Program-made: the position numbers and the translations under genes
Part shown: in pieces, positions 1-4,997 of the stretch
Layout: the number at the start of each line of letters is the position of its first letter
Position numbering within the stretch: position 1 is the stretch's first letter
Notes under the pieces: generated by a model
What the model was told of the DNA's origin: nothing
Database searches by the model: none
Seen by the model: the letters and a program-made list of their open reading frames with translations, nothing else
Source of the DNA: Armatimonadota bacterium
GTDB taxonomy: Bacteria; Armatimonadota; Hebobacteria; CAIYQO01
NCBI GenBank assembly: GCA_022708765.1
Contig: JAKIYB010000130.1
Coordinates: forward strand, 1-9,816
Direction: 5' to 3'
Length of the DNA: 9,816 nucleotides

Positions 1-198
1 ACTCTGAAGGAAGCGCGCGAGATGACGTCCGAGATGCTCGAGGCTCAGGCGCGCTGGCTGCCCGAGTTCGAGGGGCGGAAACTAAGGTCCTACCCGACGG
101 TGGCCATCGCCCCTGGGACAAAGGGCGTCGAGGTGCCCCTCGACCCGGCGCTGGCCATCGGCAAGCGGTTCGGGACGCTGGTGACGCAGGGGGAGTAG
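1..198 (+). CDS. C-terminal 65 residues of an unrecognised protein (5' end outside window)
   Basis: Frame 1 is open from the first base to a TAG at 196-198. The visible tail begins TLKEAREMTSEMLEAQARW and ends in GKRFGTLVTQGE; it has a charged amphipathic helix followed by a proline/glycine-rich part around SYPTVAIAPGTKG. There is no transmembrane segment or cysteine. Codon choice is GC-rich like the downstream genes, which supports real coding. I do not recognise the family from this fragment and assign no function. It lies upstream of the oxidoreductase gene on the same strand, but a 217-bp repeat-filled spacer separates them, so co-transcription is doubtful. Confidence 0.65.
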   Translation, partial: TLKEAREMTSEMLEAQARWLPEFEGRKLRSYPTVAIAPGTKGVEVPLDPALAIGKRFGTLVTQGE

Positions 199-205
199 CC
201 CCAAT

Positions 206-374
206 CGTGCTCGTGCTCGTACTACTGGACTACAGAAGTTTTCGCTCGTACGTTGCGCGCTCCCACGCGCGCCCTCACCCCCAACCTCTCTCCCAGTACT
301 GGGAGAGAGGAGTACCGATGCGTATTGGTGGAACATATCGCAAATCTAATGTGGTCGAGTAGTACGAGCACGAT
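206..374. repeat. Intergenic element bounded by inverted CTCGTG/CTCGTA-type arms
   Basis: The arm at 212-230 matches the reverse complement of 354-372 at 18 of 19 positions, and both arms are bordered by further CGTGCTC/GAGCACG units. The arms enclose about 120 bp that contain the palindrome at 285-310 near the middle. The size (about 169 bp) and the inward-facing GTACTACT core recall the element at 4229-4400, so the two may be related non-autonomous elements; that relation is inferred. No transposase is present in the window. Confidence 0.45.
285..310. repeat. Perfect 26-bp palindrome (dispersed CCTCTCTCCC-type repeat)
   Basis: The 13-base half CCTCTCTCCCAGT is followed exactly by its reverse complement, and it is preceded by CCCTCACCCCCAA. 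From memory, this CCCTCACCCCC...CTCTCCC...GGGAGAG layout is a common dispersed intergenic palindrome in Chloroflexota- and Armatimonadota-like genomes. It could act as a hairpin in RNA but has no T-tract after it, so I do not call it a terminator. Confidence 0.6.
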
Positions 375-380
375 GTGAGC

Positions 381-394
381 GTTAATTCGTTAAC
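381..394. promoter_or_regulatory. Candidate operator or small hairpin, GTTAA-TTCG-TTAAC
   Basis: A perfect 5-bp inverted repeat with a TTCG centre lies 10 bases before the ribosome binding site (405-410) of the oxidoreductase gene. The AT-rich composition in a GC-rich setting and the position fit a repressor site in the promoter or leader. The same bases can be read as a direct repeat of CGTTAA. No regulator gene is visible in the window, so the role is a guess. Confidence 0.3.
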
Positions 395-415
395 AGAACT
401 TTTCGGAGGTAATCC

Positions 416-1492
416 ATGTCTACAGTCAAAATCGGGTTCGTCGGCGTGGGGAATATGGGGCAGTGCGCCCATTTGAAGAATTACGTGGGGCTGCCGGGGG
501 TGGAGGTGGTCGCCATCGCCGAGCTGCAGCGCAACCGCGCGCAGAAGGTGGCGGCGAAGTATGGCATCCCGCGCGTCTATCCCTCACACGCGGAGATGCT
601 GGCGAAGGAGCGGCTTGACGGTATCGTCGCCTCGCAACCGTTCACGCGCCACGGCGTGCTGCTGCCGGAGCTGTATCAGGCGGGTATCCCCGTCTTCACC
701 GAGAAGCCGCTGTGCGGCGCCATCGAGGTGGGAGAGAAGGTCCTCGCGGCGCTGGCGGCCAGCGGCACCTGGCACATGGTAGGCTACCACAAGCGCAGCG
801 ACCCCGCCACCATGTATGCGAAAGCGGAAATCGAGCGGCTGAAAGCCGGCGGCGAGCTGGGCGCGCTGAAATACGTGCGCATCCTCATGCCCGCCGGCGA
901 CTGGGTGGCAGGCGGCTTCTGGGATGTCATCAACAACGACGGTCCCGACGGCCAGGCCGGCTGGGGCTCCCCGGAGAACCTGGAATGGGATCCCCCGGCG
1001 GGCGACATGGACGAAGCGCTGAACGGGCGCTATATCGGCTTCGTCAACTACTACATCCATCAGGTGAACCTGATGCGCCATCTGCTGGGCGCGCCATACA
1101 AGGTGGTCTTCGCCGACCCGACGGGCGTGGTGCTGAACGTGCTGAGCGAGGAGAACGTGGCGGGCATCATTGAGATGACGCCCTACCAGACCTCCATTGA
1201 CTGGCAGGAATCGGCGCTGGTCTGCTTCGAGCGCGGCTGGATCAAGCTGGAACTGCCCGCCCCGCTGGCGTTCAACCGCCCGGGTCGCGTGGAACTCTTC
1301 CGCGACCCCGGCAACGGCGCCACTCCAGAGACGCTGGTGCCGCAGCTCCCGTGGACGCACGCCATGCGCCAGCAGGCCATCAACTTCGTCGCCGCCATTC
1401 GCGGCGACATGCCCCCGCCGTGCGACGCCGTCGAAGCGATGGAAGACCTGAAGGTGGCGCGGGAGTATATTCGGTTGTTGACGGGGAAGTGA
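416..1492 (+). CDS. Gfo/Idh/MocA-family NAD(P)-dependent oxidoreductase
   Basis: This predicted 358-residue cytoplasmic enzyme is of usual family length. The N-terminal Rossmann domain opens with GFVGVGNMGQ (about 7-16), the GxGxxG dinucleotide loop, and the acidic residue expected at the end of the second strand is seen in AIAELQ. EKP (96-98) is the family signature carrying the lysine near the nicotinamide, and GYHKRSDP (123-130) follows as usual. The C-terminal substrate domain has NYYIHQVNLMRHLLG (211-225), aligning with the family's DxxxH active-site motif but with Asn at the Asp position. Family members oxidise or epimerise sugars, inositols and related polyols; substrate cannot be told here. 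The ATG at 416 follows GGAGGT (405-410) at 5-base spacing, a strong start. The gene is probably co-transcribed with the FG-GAP gene 95 bp downstream. Confidence 0.93.
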   Translation: MSTVKIGFVGVGNMGQCAHLKNYVGLPGVEVVAIAELQRNRAQKVAAKYGIPRVYPSHAEMLAKERLDGIVASQPFTRHGVLLPELYQAGIPVFTEKPLCGAIEVGEKVLAALAASGTWHMVGYHKRSDPATMYAKAEIERLKAGGELGALKYVRILMPAGDWVAGGFWDVINNDGPDGQAGWGSPENLEWDPPAGDMDEALNGRYIGFVNYYIHQVNLMRHLLGAPYKVVFADPTGVVLNVLSEENVAGIIEMTPYQTSIDWQESALVCFERGWIKLELPAPLAFNRPGRVELFRDPGNGATPETLVPQLPWTHAMRQQAINFVAAIRGDMPPPCDAVEAMEDLKVAREYIRLLTGK

Positions 1493-1507
1493 GGGTGTGT
1501 CTATCAC

Positions 1508-1552
1508 CGGACCCCTCCCCCCAGCCCGCTCACCGGTTCGGGGAGGGGTCCG
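1508..1552. repeat. 13-bp-stem inverted repeat in the intra-operon spacer
   Basis: The arm 1508-1520 (CGGACCCCTCCCC) is exactly complementary to 1540-1552, with a 19-base loop. No T-tract follows, so it is a poor intrinsic terminator. It resembles the GGGAGAG/CTCTCCC class of dispersed palindromes (compare 285-310). In the mRNA it would form a stable stem between two cistrons and could affect processing or the ratio of the two products; that is inference. Confidence 0.6.
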
Positions 1553-1574
1553 ACCATACGCCAACAGTGAAAAT

Positions 1575-1581
1575 AGAGGAG
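1575..1581 (+). promoter_or_regulatory. Ribosome binding site deciding the start of the FG-GAP gene
   Basis: AGAGGAG lies 6 bases before the ATG at 1588. The reading frame stays open upstream into the oxidoreductase gene, but no ribosome site supports an earlier start, and homology-like sequence (the first FG-GAP motif) begins only after 1588. Confidence 0.7.
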
Positions 1582-1587
1582 CATCTC

Positions 1588-2646
1588 ATGCCAGTGAAAT
1601 TTCGCAAAGTCTGGATTGCCGATGAGACGTTTGAATCGGCGGGCGTGTTTGACGTAAACAACGATGGCGTGCTGGATATCGTCTCCGGCGAGTTCTGGTA
1701 TCAGGGGCCGAATTTCCGCACGAAGCACCAGATCGGGAAGATCGGAAAATTCGGGGAGTATTATGACGACTTCTCTACCATCGCCATGGATGTGAACGGC
1801 GACGGCTATCTCGACTTCATCACCGGCGGCTGGTGGGGTGGGACGCTGCGCTGGCGCGAGAATCCGGGCGAGAAGGGGGGCGAGTGGCCGGAGCACGTCA
1901 TCGCGCAGGTGGGGAACGTGGAGACCACCCGCGCGTGGGATATTGATGGCGACGGGCAACTGGAGATCGTGCCGAACTGCCCCGGCAGCCCGCTGGTGGC
2001 TTTCAAGCGCACCGCGCCGGGCGAATTTACCGCATACACGCTGTATGCCGGCGAGCAGGGGCACGGGCTGGGCTGCGGCGATATCGCCGGCAACGGGCGG
2101 ATGGATTTCGTCATGCGCCATGGCTGGGTGGAAGCCCCCGCCGACCCGTGGACCGGCGCGTGGACCTACCACCCCTTCGACTTCGGCATCTGGGATGCCA
2201 GCGTGCCGATGCTGGTGGAGGATATCAACGGCGACGGGCGCGCGGAGATCATCATCGGCCACGCGCACAGCTACGGTCTCGACTGGTGGCAGCGCGAGGA
2301 CGACGGCACCTTCACCCGCCACCCGATTGACCCCTTCGGCGCGCAGTACCACGACCTGCGGTGGGCGGACATTGACGGCGACGGCCAGCCGGAACTCATC
2401 ACCGGCAAGCGCCACCGCGCCCACTGCGGCAACGAAGCCGGTGAATGGGACGATATCGGCCTCTACTACTTCAAATGGACCGGCGAGAATTTTGCCAAGC
2501 AGGTCATTGACTACATCCGCATCGAGCAAGGCACCGGCGGCCTGGGCATCCACTTCGCCCTCGCCGACCTGCGCAACACCGGCCGCCTGGACATCGTGGC
2601 GCCGGGTAAGGGCGGGTTGTATGTGTATTTGAATGAGGGGATGTGA
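1588..2646 (+). CDS. FG-GAP/VCBS-repeat beta-propeller protein, no signal peptide
   Basis: The predicted protein has 352 residues made almost wholly of calcium-loop repeats of the D-x-(N/D)-x-D-G-x-x-(D/E) type. They start near residues 22 (DVNNDGVLDIV), 68 (DVNGDGYLDFI), 118 (DIDGDGQLEIV), 165 (DIAGNGRMDFV), 212 (DINGDGRAEII), 261 (DIDGDGQPELI) and 327 (DLRNTGRLDIV). Seven repeats fit a seven-bladed propeller; the fourth and seventh have degenerate metal loops. Such repeats mediate protein or carbohydrate binding, and in bacteria they are usually exported. Here the N-terminus MPVKFRKVWIADETFES is not a signal peptide, and extending the frame upstream adds no hydrophobic stretch. No catalytic domain is visible. 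The gene follows the oxidoreductase gene by 95 bp on the same strand and probably shares its transcript. The hairpin at 2683-2715 ends the unit. Confidence 0.88.
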   Translation: MPVKFRKVWIADETFESAGVFDVNNDGVLDIVSGEFWYQGPNFRTKHQIGKIGKFGEYYDDFSTIAMDVNGDGYLDFITGGWWGGTLRWRENPGEKGGEWPEHVIAQVGNVETTRAWDIDGDGQLEIVPNCPGSPLVAFKRTAPGEFTAYTLYAGEQGHGLGCGDIAGNGRMDFVMRHGWVEAPADPWTGAWTYHPFDFGIWDASVPMLVEDINGDGRAEIIIGHAHSYGLDWWQREDDGTFTRHPIDPFGAQYHDLRWADIDGDGQPELITGKRHRAHCGNEAGEWDDIGLYYFKWTGENFAKQVIDYIRIEQGTGGLGIHFALADLRNTGRLDIVAPGKGGLYVYLNEGM

Positions 2647-2682
2647 CGCTGGGAGCGCCGGTGTCCCATCGGTGAATGAGTA

Positions 2683-2715
2683 AACCGCCACCTATTCCCG
2701 CGATTGGTGGCGGTT
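2683..2715. terminator. Hairpin between convergent genes, probable bidirectional terminator
   Basis: A perfect 10-bp stem pairs AACCGCCACC (2683-2692) with GGTGGCGGTT (2706-2715) around a 13-base loop. It lies 36 bases after the FG-GAP stop and 2 bases after the minus-strand stop at 2718. The stem ends in A and T pairs on both sides, but the following T-runs are short (TTTACTCATT on the minus strand, GCTTATTC on the plus). Position and symmetry support termination in both directions; efficiency is uncertain. Confidence 0.65.
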
Positions 2716-2717
2716 GC

Positions 2718-4040
2718 TTATTCCCAGCCCAGCACCGCGATGTGAACCCGCATATGTTTGTGAGAATCTCGTTTGCGATATTGCAGTATATAATGACCAT
2801 CAGGTGATACCGCATAATCAGAGCTCAAGTTTATTTCTTCATCCAGCAATGTGCCGCCAGTGCTCATCGTGCTGGCTAATATCTTTCCCTCTCGATTATT
2901 AATCGTATACAGCCATTGAAAACTGGTTCGCTCCAGCATCGGTACACGGTCAGTGAGTAAGGACAACGGGGGCTTAGGCGAAAGATCATTCACTAATAAT
3001 ATGTATTTCCCATTGCTGGAGACAGCGTAAGGAAAGAGATCACTGTTTCGGACAATGGGTGAGCGAACAGGGAATGACCGGAGCGTTGCCGGTGAGAACA
3101 GCCTGTATGCGACGGTATCGTCGTTCTGCTGGACGATCCATTCATCCGGATATCTGTAGTCGGCACGGCATCTGTACCAATTCTCTGGCTCCTGATAGAT
3201 TTGCCCGGTATGGTCGTAGACATCGCCTTCATATGTCATCACACGACCATTGGGCAATAGCCACAGATTCGAAGTCTCGTGCTCCCAGCGTTTCTGCAGG
3301 ACGATCTTCCGGTTCTTCACCGACCAGGTATAGTACGCCTGGACGCCACCGGACGTTTCGAGAATCACCGGCGCTTCCTTGGCAATTGCTACCGCAGTTG
3401 GGTGAGTCGCAGTGGCGATTACTTTTCCGCCGTTCAGCAGAAACAGTTCCGTCTGCGAAGGATTGCGCAATCCGGCGTAGAGATGACTTTTCATCAGTAC
3501 CTGGTTTTGCCGGGTGAAGTAGAGCTTCGCGAGTAATCTCTCATTCCCTGGAAAAGGATTATGCGGGACACGGCTAGCGACAGGCAGCGTGATCGCCCAC
3601 TGCTTGCTGCCGCCGCGCCAACAGATCACATGCAGGGTGTAGCCCTGCAACGTGGCAGTGGCCAGCAACTGCTCATCGGGGGACAGCGCAGCGACGGTAC
3701 CCATATTGTGCACGGTATCGGGGATGAAATCGTCATTGTTCCATCCTGTCCAATCCGCGGTGGGTGTGGTGACTTTCCACTGCTTGCGGCCATCCCAGGC
3801 ACAGAACGCAAACTCGTCAGGGCGCGGTTGTATCAGGAAGCCGGACTTGCCGAACTGAGGCACCGCGAAACTCTGGTATTCCTTGCGCAGGGTGATCGGA
3901 TGCGGGCGAGTCAACCATTTGTAGCCCCACCAGGCAGCAATCACCGCGAGGACGAGGAGAAGTATTCGCCATCGTCGAACACGCGATGGTTTTCCGCCGG
4001 GAGTGTTGCCGGTTTGTGCCTTTCCATTGTCTTCGCTCAT
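2718..4040 (-). CDS. Single-pass membrane-anchored protein with propeller-like repeats, family not recognised
   Basis: The predicted 440-residue protein has a basic N-terminal stretch (SRVRRWR, about 19-25) followed by one hydrophobic helix (ILLLVLAVIAAWWGYKW, about 26-42). This is a signal-anchor that would leave about 395 residues outside the cytoplasm. The exterior part has spaced SPDG-type turns as in WD40/TolB-like propellers: ALSPDEQLLATAT (118-130), LLPNGRVMTYEGD (261-273), SSNGKYILLVND (341-352) and VSPDGHYILQYRK (411-423). No enzyme motif is visible. The ATG at 4040 is chosen because AGGAG (4046-4050) precedes it by 5 bases; a TTG at 4055 would put the ribosome site inside the gene. 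Base composition drops here: I count 38% GC in 2761-2820 and 42% in 2881-2940, against 73% in 5461-5520 of the URO-D-family gene, a sign of recent acquisition or relaxed constraint. A role as a membrane sensor or binding protein is only a guess. Confidence 0.8.
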   Translation of the reverse strand: MSEDNGKAQTGNTPGGKPSRVRRWRILLLVLAVIAAWWGYKWLTRPHPITLRKEYQSFAVPQFGKSGFLIQPRPDEFAFCAWDGRKQWKVTTPTADWTGWNNDDFIPDTVHNMGTVAALSPDEQLLATATLQGYTLHVICWRGGSKQWAITLPVASRVPHNPFPGNERLLAKLYFTRQNQVLMKSHLYAGLRNPSQTELFLLNGGKVIATATHPTAVAIAKEAPVILETSGGVQAYYTWSVKNRKIVLQKRWEHETSNLWLLPNGRVMTYEGDVYDHTGQIYQEPENWYRCRADYRYPDEWIVQQNDDTVAYRLFSPATLRSFPVRSPIVRNSDLFPYAVSSNGKYILLVNDLSPKPPLSLLTDRVPMLERTSFQWLYTINNREGKILASTMSTGGTLLDEEINLSSDYAVSPDGHYILQYRKRDSHKHMRVHIAVLGWE

Positions 4041-4045
4041 TTTGG

Positions 4046-4050
4046 CTCCT
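4046..4050 (-). promoter_or_regulatory. Ribosome binding site deciding the start of the membrane-anchored protein
   Basis: Minus-strand AGGAG stands 5 bases before the ATG at 4040, favouring it over the in-frame TTG at 4055. Confidence 0.7.
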
Positions 4051-4098
4051 GCCAAAACACTTCAATATCAAACCGGCGATTCCTGCTCTTCCGCCTAT

Positions 4099-4229
4099 CC
4101 GGGCGCGCCTTGCTCAGGCTGCGGCGCGACTAAGAACTTCATCGAACGAAGGGCTGGCGCAATAATATTTTGGTGTTGAGGCTCAAGTATGGTCTCACGC
4201 GGAGATGGTCTTCACACCCGGGCGCGCCT
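4099..4229. repeat. 12-bp direct repeat CCGGGCGCGCCT, two copies
   Basis: Copies lie at 4099-4110 and 4218-4229, each containing the 8-bp palindrome GGCGCGCC. The second copy ends on the first base of the MITE-like element at 4229. The 188 bp between the membrane-protein start and that element hold nothing else I can support. Confidence 0.4.
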
Positions 4230-4400
4230 AGTACTACTACCGTATATCACATTCACCACCCCCTGAAGGAGGTGGCGAACCATGGCAAGCACGCTGAAGC
4301 GCGCTCATTCGCCCAAGCATTCAGGGCGCTTCAGCGTCCTTCACCATGTTAGCACCCTCCTTCAGGGGGGTGTCGAGCACGAAAGACGGTAGTAGTACTA
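4229..4400. mobile_element. 172-bp MITE-like element with perfect 15-bp terminal inverted repeats
   Basis: The left end TAGTACTACTACCGT (4229-4243) is the exact reverse complement of the right end (4386-4400). Inside, further arms are complementary: CACCCCCTGAAGGAGGTGG (4257-4275) with 4353-4372 apart from small gaps, CATGG (4281-4285) with 4343-4347 around a short mismatch zone, and ACGCTGAAGCGC (4291-4302) exactly with 4326-4337. The loop is 23 bases. The whole element can therefore fold as one long interrupted hairpin. Both ends begin and finish with TA, which fits a TA target duplication as used by IS630/mariner-type transposases (established for that family; the link here is inference). 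No transposase is present, so it would need one in trans. Confidence 0.75.
4282..4392 (+). CDS. Possible 36-residue small protein inside the MITE-like element
   Basis: An ATG at 4282 is preceded by AAGGAGGTGG (4266-4275), a full Shine-Dalgarno match at 6-9 base spacing. The frame runs 36 codons to a TAG at 4390-4392 that lies within the right terminal repeat. The product starts MASTLKRAHSPKHSGRF; it is basic and histidine-rich, with no membrane segment and no family I know. The ribosome-site-like sequence is also part of an inverted-repeat arm, so it may be a by-product of the hairpin, and the folded arm would hide it in RNA. Low confidence. Confidence 0.22.
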   Translation: MASTLKRAHSPKHSGRFSVLHHVSTLLQGGVEHERR

Positions 4401-4555
4401 TGCGGGGCCAGATTACCCGCACCGTGAAAAATTCGTACCCGTTGCCATCTATGCCACCAACAGCCCCCGCCACGAACGACAAAGGAAGCATTGAACGATC
4501 GTCACCGAACTACCCTCCACTAATCCTGAGAACCAAACAATATACAAACACCTGC

Positions 4556-4584
4556 TTGACAAACTAGCGTATCCGTGCTATACT
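4556..4584 (+). promoter_or_regulatory. Near-consensus sigma70 promoter
   Basis: TTGACA (4556-4561) matches the -35 consensus fully. After a 17-base spacer, TATACT (4579-4584) matches five of six -10 positions. The bases upstream (about 4533-4550) are A-rich like an UP element. Transcription would begin near 4591 and run through the palindrome at 4620-4721. The first real gene downstream starts at 5115. Confidence 0.75.
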
Positions 4585-4619
4585 ATCGCTCGTACCGTGA
4601 CAATCACATAACGCTCGCA

Positions 4620-4721
4620 CGGGGACGGTCCCCTCGCATCATGCCCGGTTTGCCAGACCGCGAACAGCGCGTCTTCCGCAAAGGCACCTGCCATCACGCC
4701 GGGCGAAGGGACGGTTCCCCG
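4620..4721. repeat. 102-bp nested palindrome, REP/BIME- or MITE-like; possible structured RNA
   Basis: Complementary pairs nest towards one centre: CGGGGA (4620-4625) with TCCCCG (4716-4721), GTCCC (4628-4632) with 4708-4712, GCCCGG (4643-4648) with CCGGGC (4699-4704), TGCC (4651-4654) with GGCA (4683-4686), and an inner stem in 4655-4675 built on AGAC/GTCT. Each end is also a small palindrome on its own, GGGACGGTCCC-type at 4621-4633 and 4708-4720, so alternative local hairpins are possible. GGGGACGGTCCCC-like sequences are known as REP units that accompany RAYT transposases in other bacteria (from memory). Because it sits just behind the promoter at 4556-4584, the transcript would fold strongly. 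Confidence 0.5.
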
Positions 4722-4818
4722 CCAGCAGGAACACAGCCGCATTGGTGGTCTTATACCTACTTTTTGTAAAAAAACAATCTTTTATTTTCTCTGCAACCGG
4801 CCGGAGTTCTCCTCCCAA

Positions 4819-4880
4819 GCCCCGTTCGCGGGGCGTCGTTCGGTAGCTCGGTTCTTGAGGACCGAGCGGGTAGCCGACGA
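4819..4880. repeat. Two adjacent hairpins, the first with a TTCG tetraloop
   Basis: GCCCCG-TTCG-CGGGGC (4819-4834) is a perfect 6-bp stem with the stable UUCG tetraloop. The second has a perfect 7-bp core, GCTCGGT (4846-4852) with ACCGAGC (4861-4867), extended outward by CGGTA (4841-4845) and TCGT (4836-4839) pairing with 4871-4880, with small bulges. No T-tract follows. It may be a dispersed repeat or part of a structured leader of the gene at 5115. Confidence 0.5.
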
Positions 4881-4901
4881 TCTGACAGGGGATGATGAGA
4901 C

Positions 4902-4972
4902 CATTACCCCCCATTCTGCAAAAATGCACAAAAACAGGGGGTAATGACGGGGGGTAACGGGGGGTAATCCCC
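4902..4972. repeat. CATTACCCCC hairpin followed by GGGGGGTAA iterations
   Basis: CATTACCCCC (4902-4911) pairs exactly with 4937-4946; the loop holds a small TGCA-AAAA-TGCA palindrome. The right arm starts a series of G-runs: five Gs at 4937-4941, six at 4949-4954 and six at 4959-4964, each followed by TAA, then CCCC at 4969-4972. The three runs, with GGGG at 4888-4891 upstream, could support a G-quadruplex that competes with the hairpin. About 140 bases separate the last G-run from the URO-D-family start. Confidence 0.5.
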
Positions 4973-4974
4973 AA

Positions 4975-4997
4975 CTCGTGCTCATACTCGTATTCGA
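4975..4997. repeat. CTCGTG/CTCATA/CTCGTA hexamer-type repeat
   Basis: Three consecutive six-base units, CTCGTG, CTCATA and CTCGTA, then TTCGAA. The same unit type forms the arms of the element at 206-374, so this is a dispersed repeat in this genome. Confidence 0.45.

Noticed and set aside
1504..2691. A 395-codon minus-strand frame opposite the FG-GAP gene
   Set aside because: The plus-strand frame carries seven clear calcium-loop motifs; the antisense product is low-complexity Val/Ala/Asp-rich shadow.
4041..4055. Upstream TTG start (4055) for the membrane-anchored protein
   Set aside because: It would place the AGGAG ribosome site within the coding sequence; ATG 4040 is better spaced.
4162..4167. 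Minus-strand TATTAT as a -10 for the membrane-anchored gene
   Set aside because: No acceptable -35 hexamer at 16-18 base spacing.
4578..4694. 38-codon minus-strand frame starting MAGAFAEDALFAVW
   Set aside because: It reads reasonably but crosses the palindrome and the plus-strand promoter, and I see no ribosome site or family match.
4641..4769. 42-codon plus-strand frame downstream of the promoter
   Set aside because: No ribosome site, and it spans the nested palindrome; the product has no protein-like pattern.
4750..4777. Minus-strand promoter-like pair TTGTTT, 16 bases, TATAAG
   Set aside because: The -35 matches only three of six, it lies in an AT-rich stretch where such matches arise by chance, and no minus-strand gene follows.
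4229..4972. CRISPR array
   Set aside because: The repeats are inverted and palindromic, without regular direct repeats and spacers of equal size.
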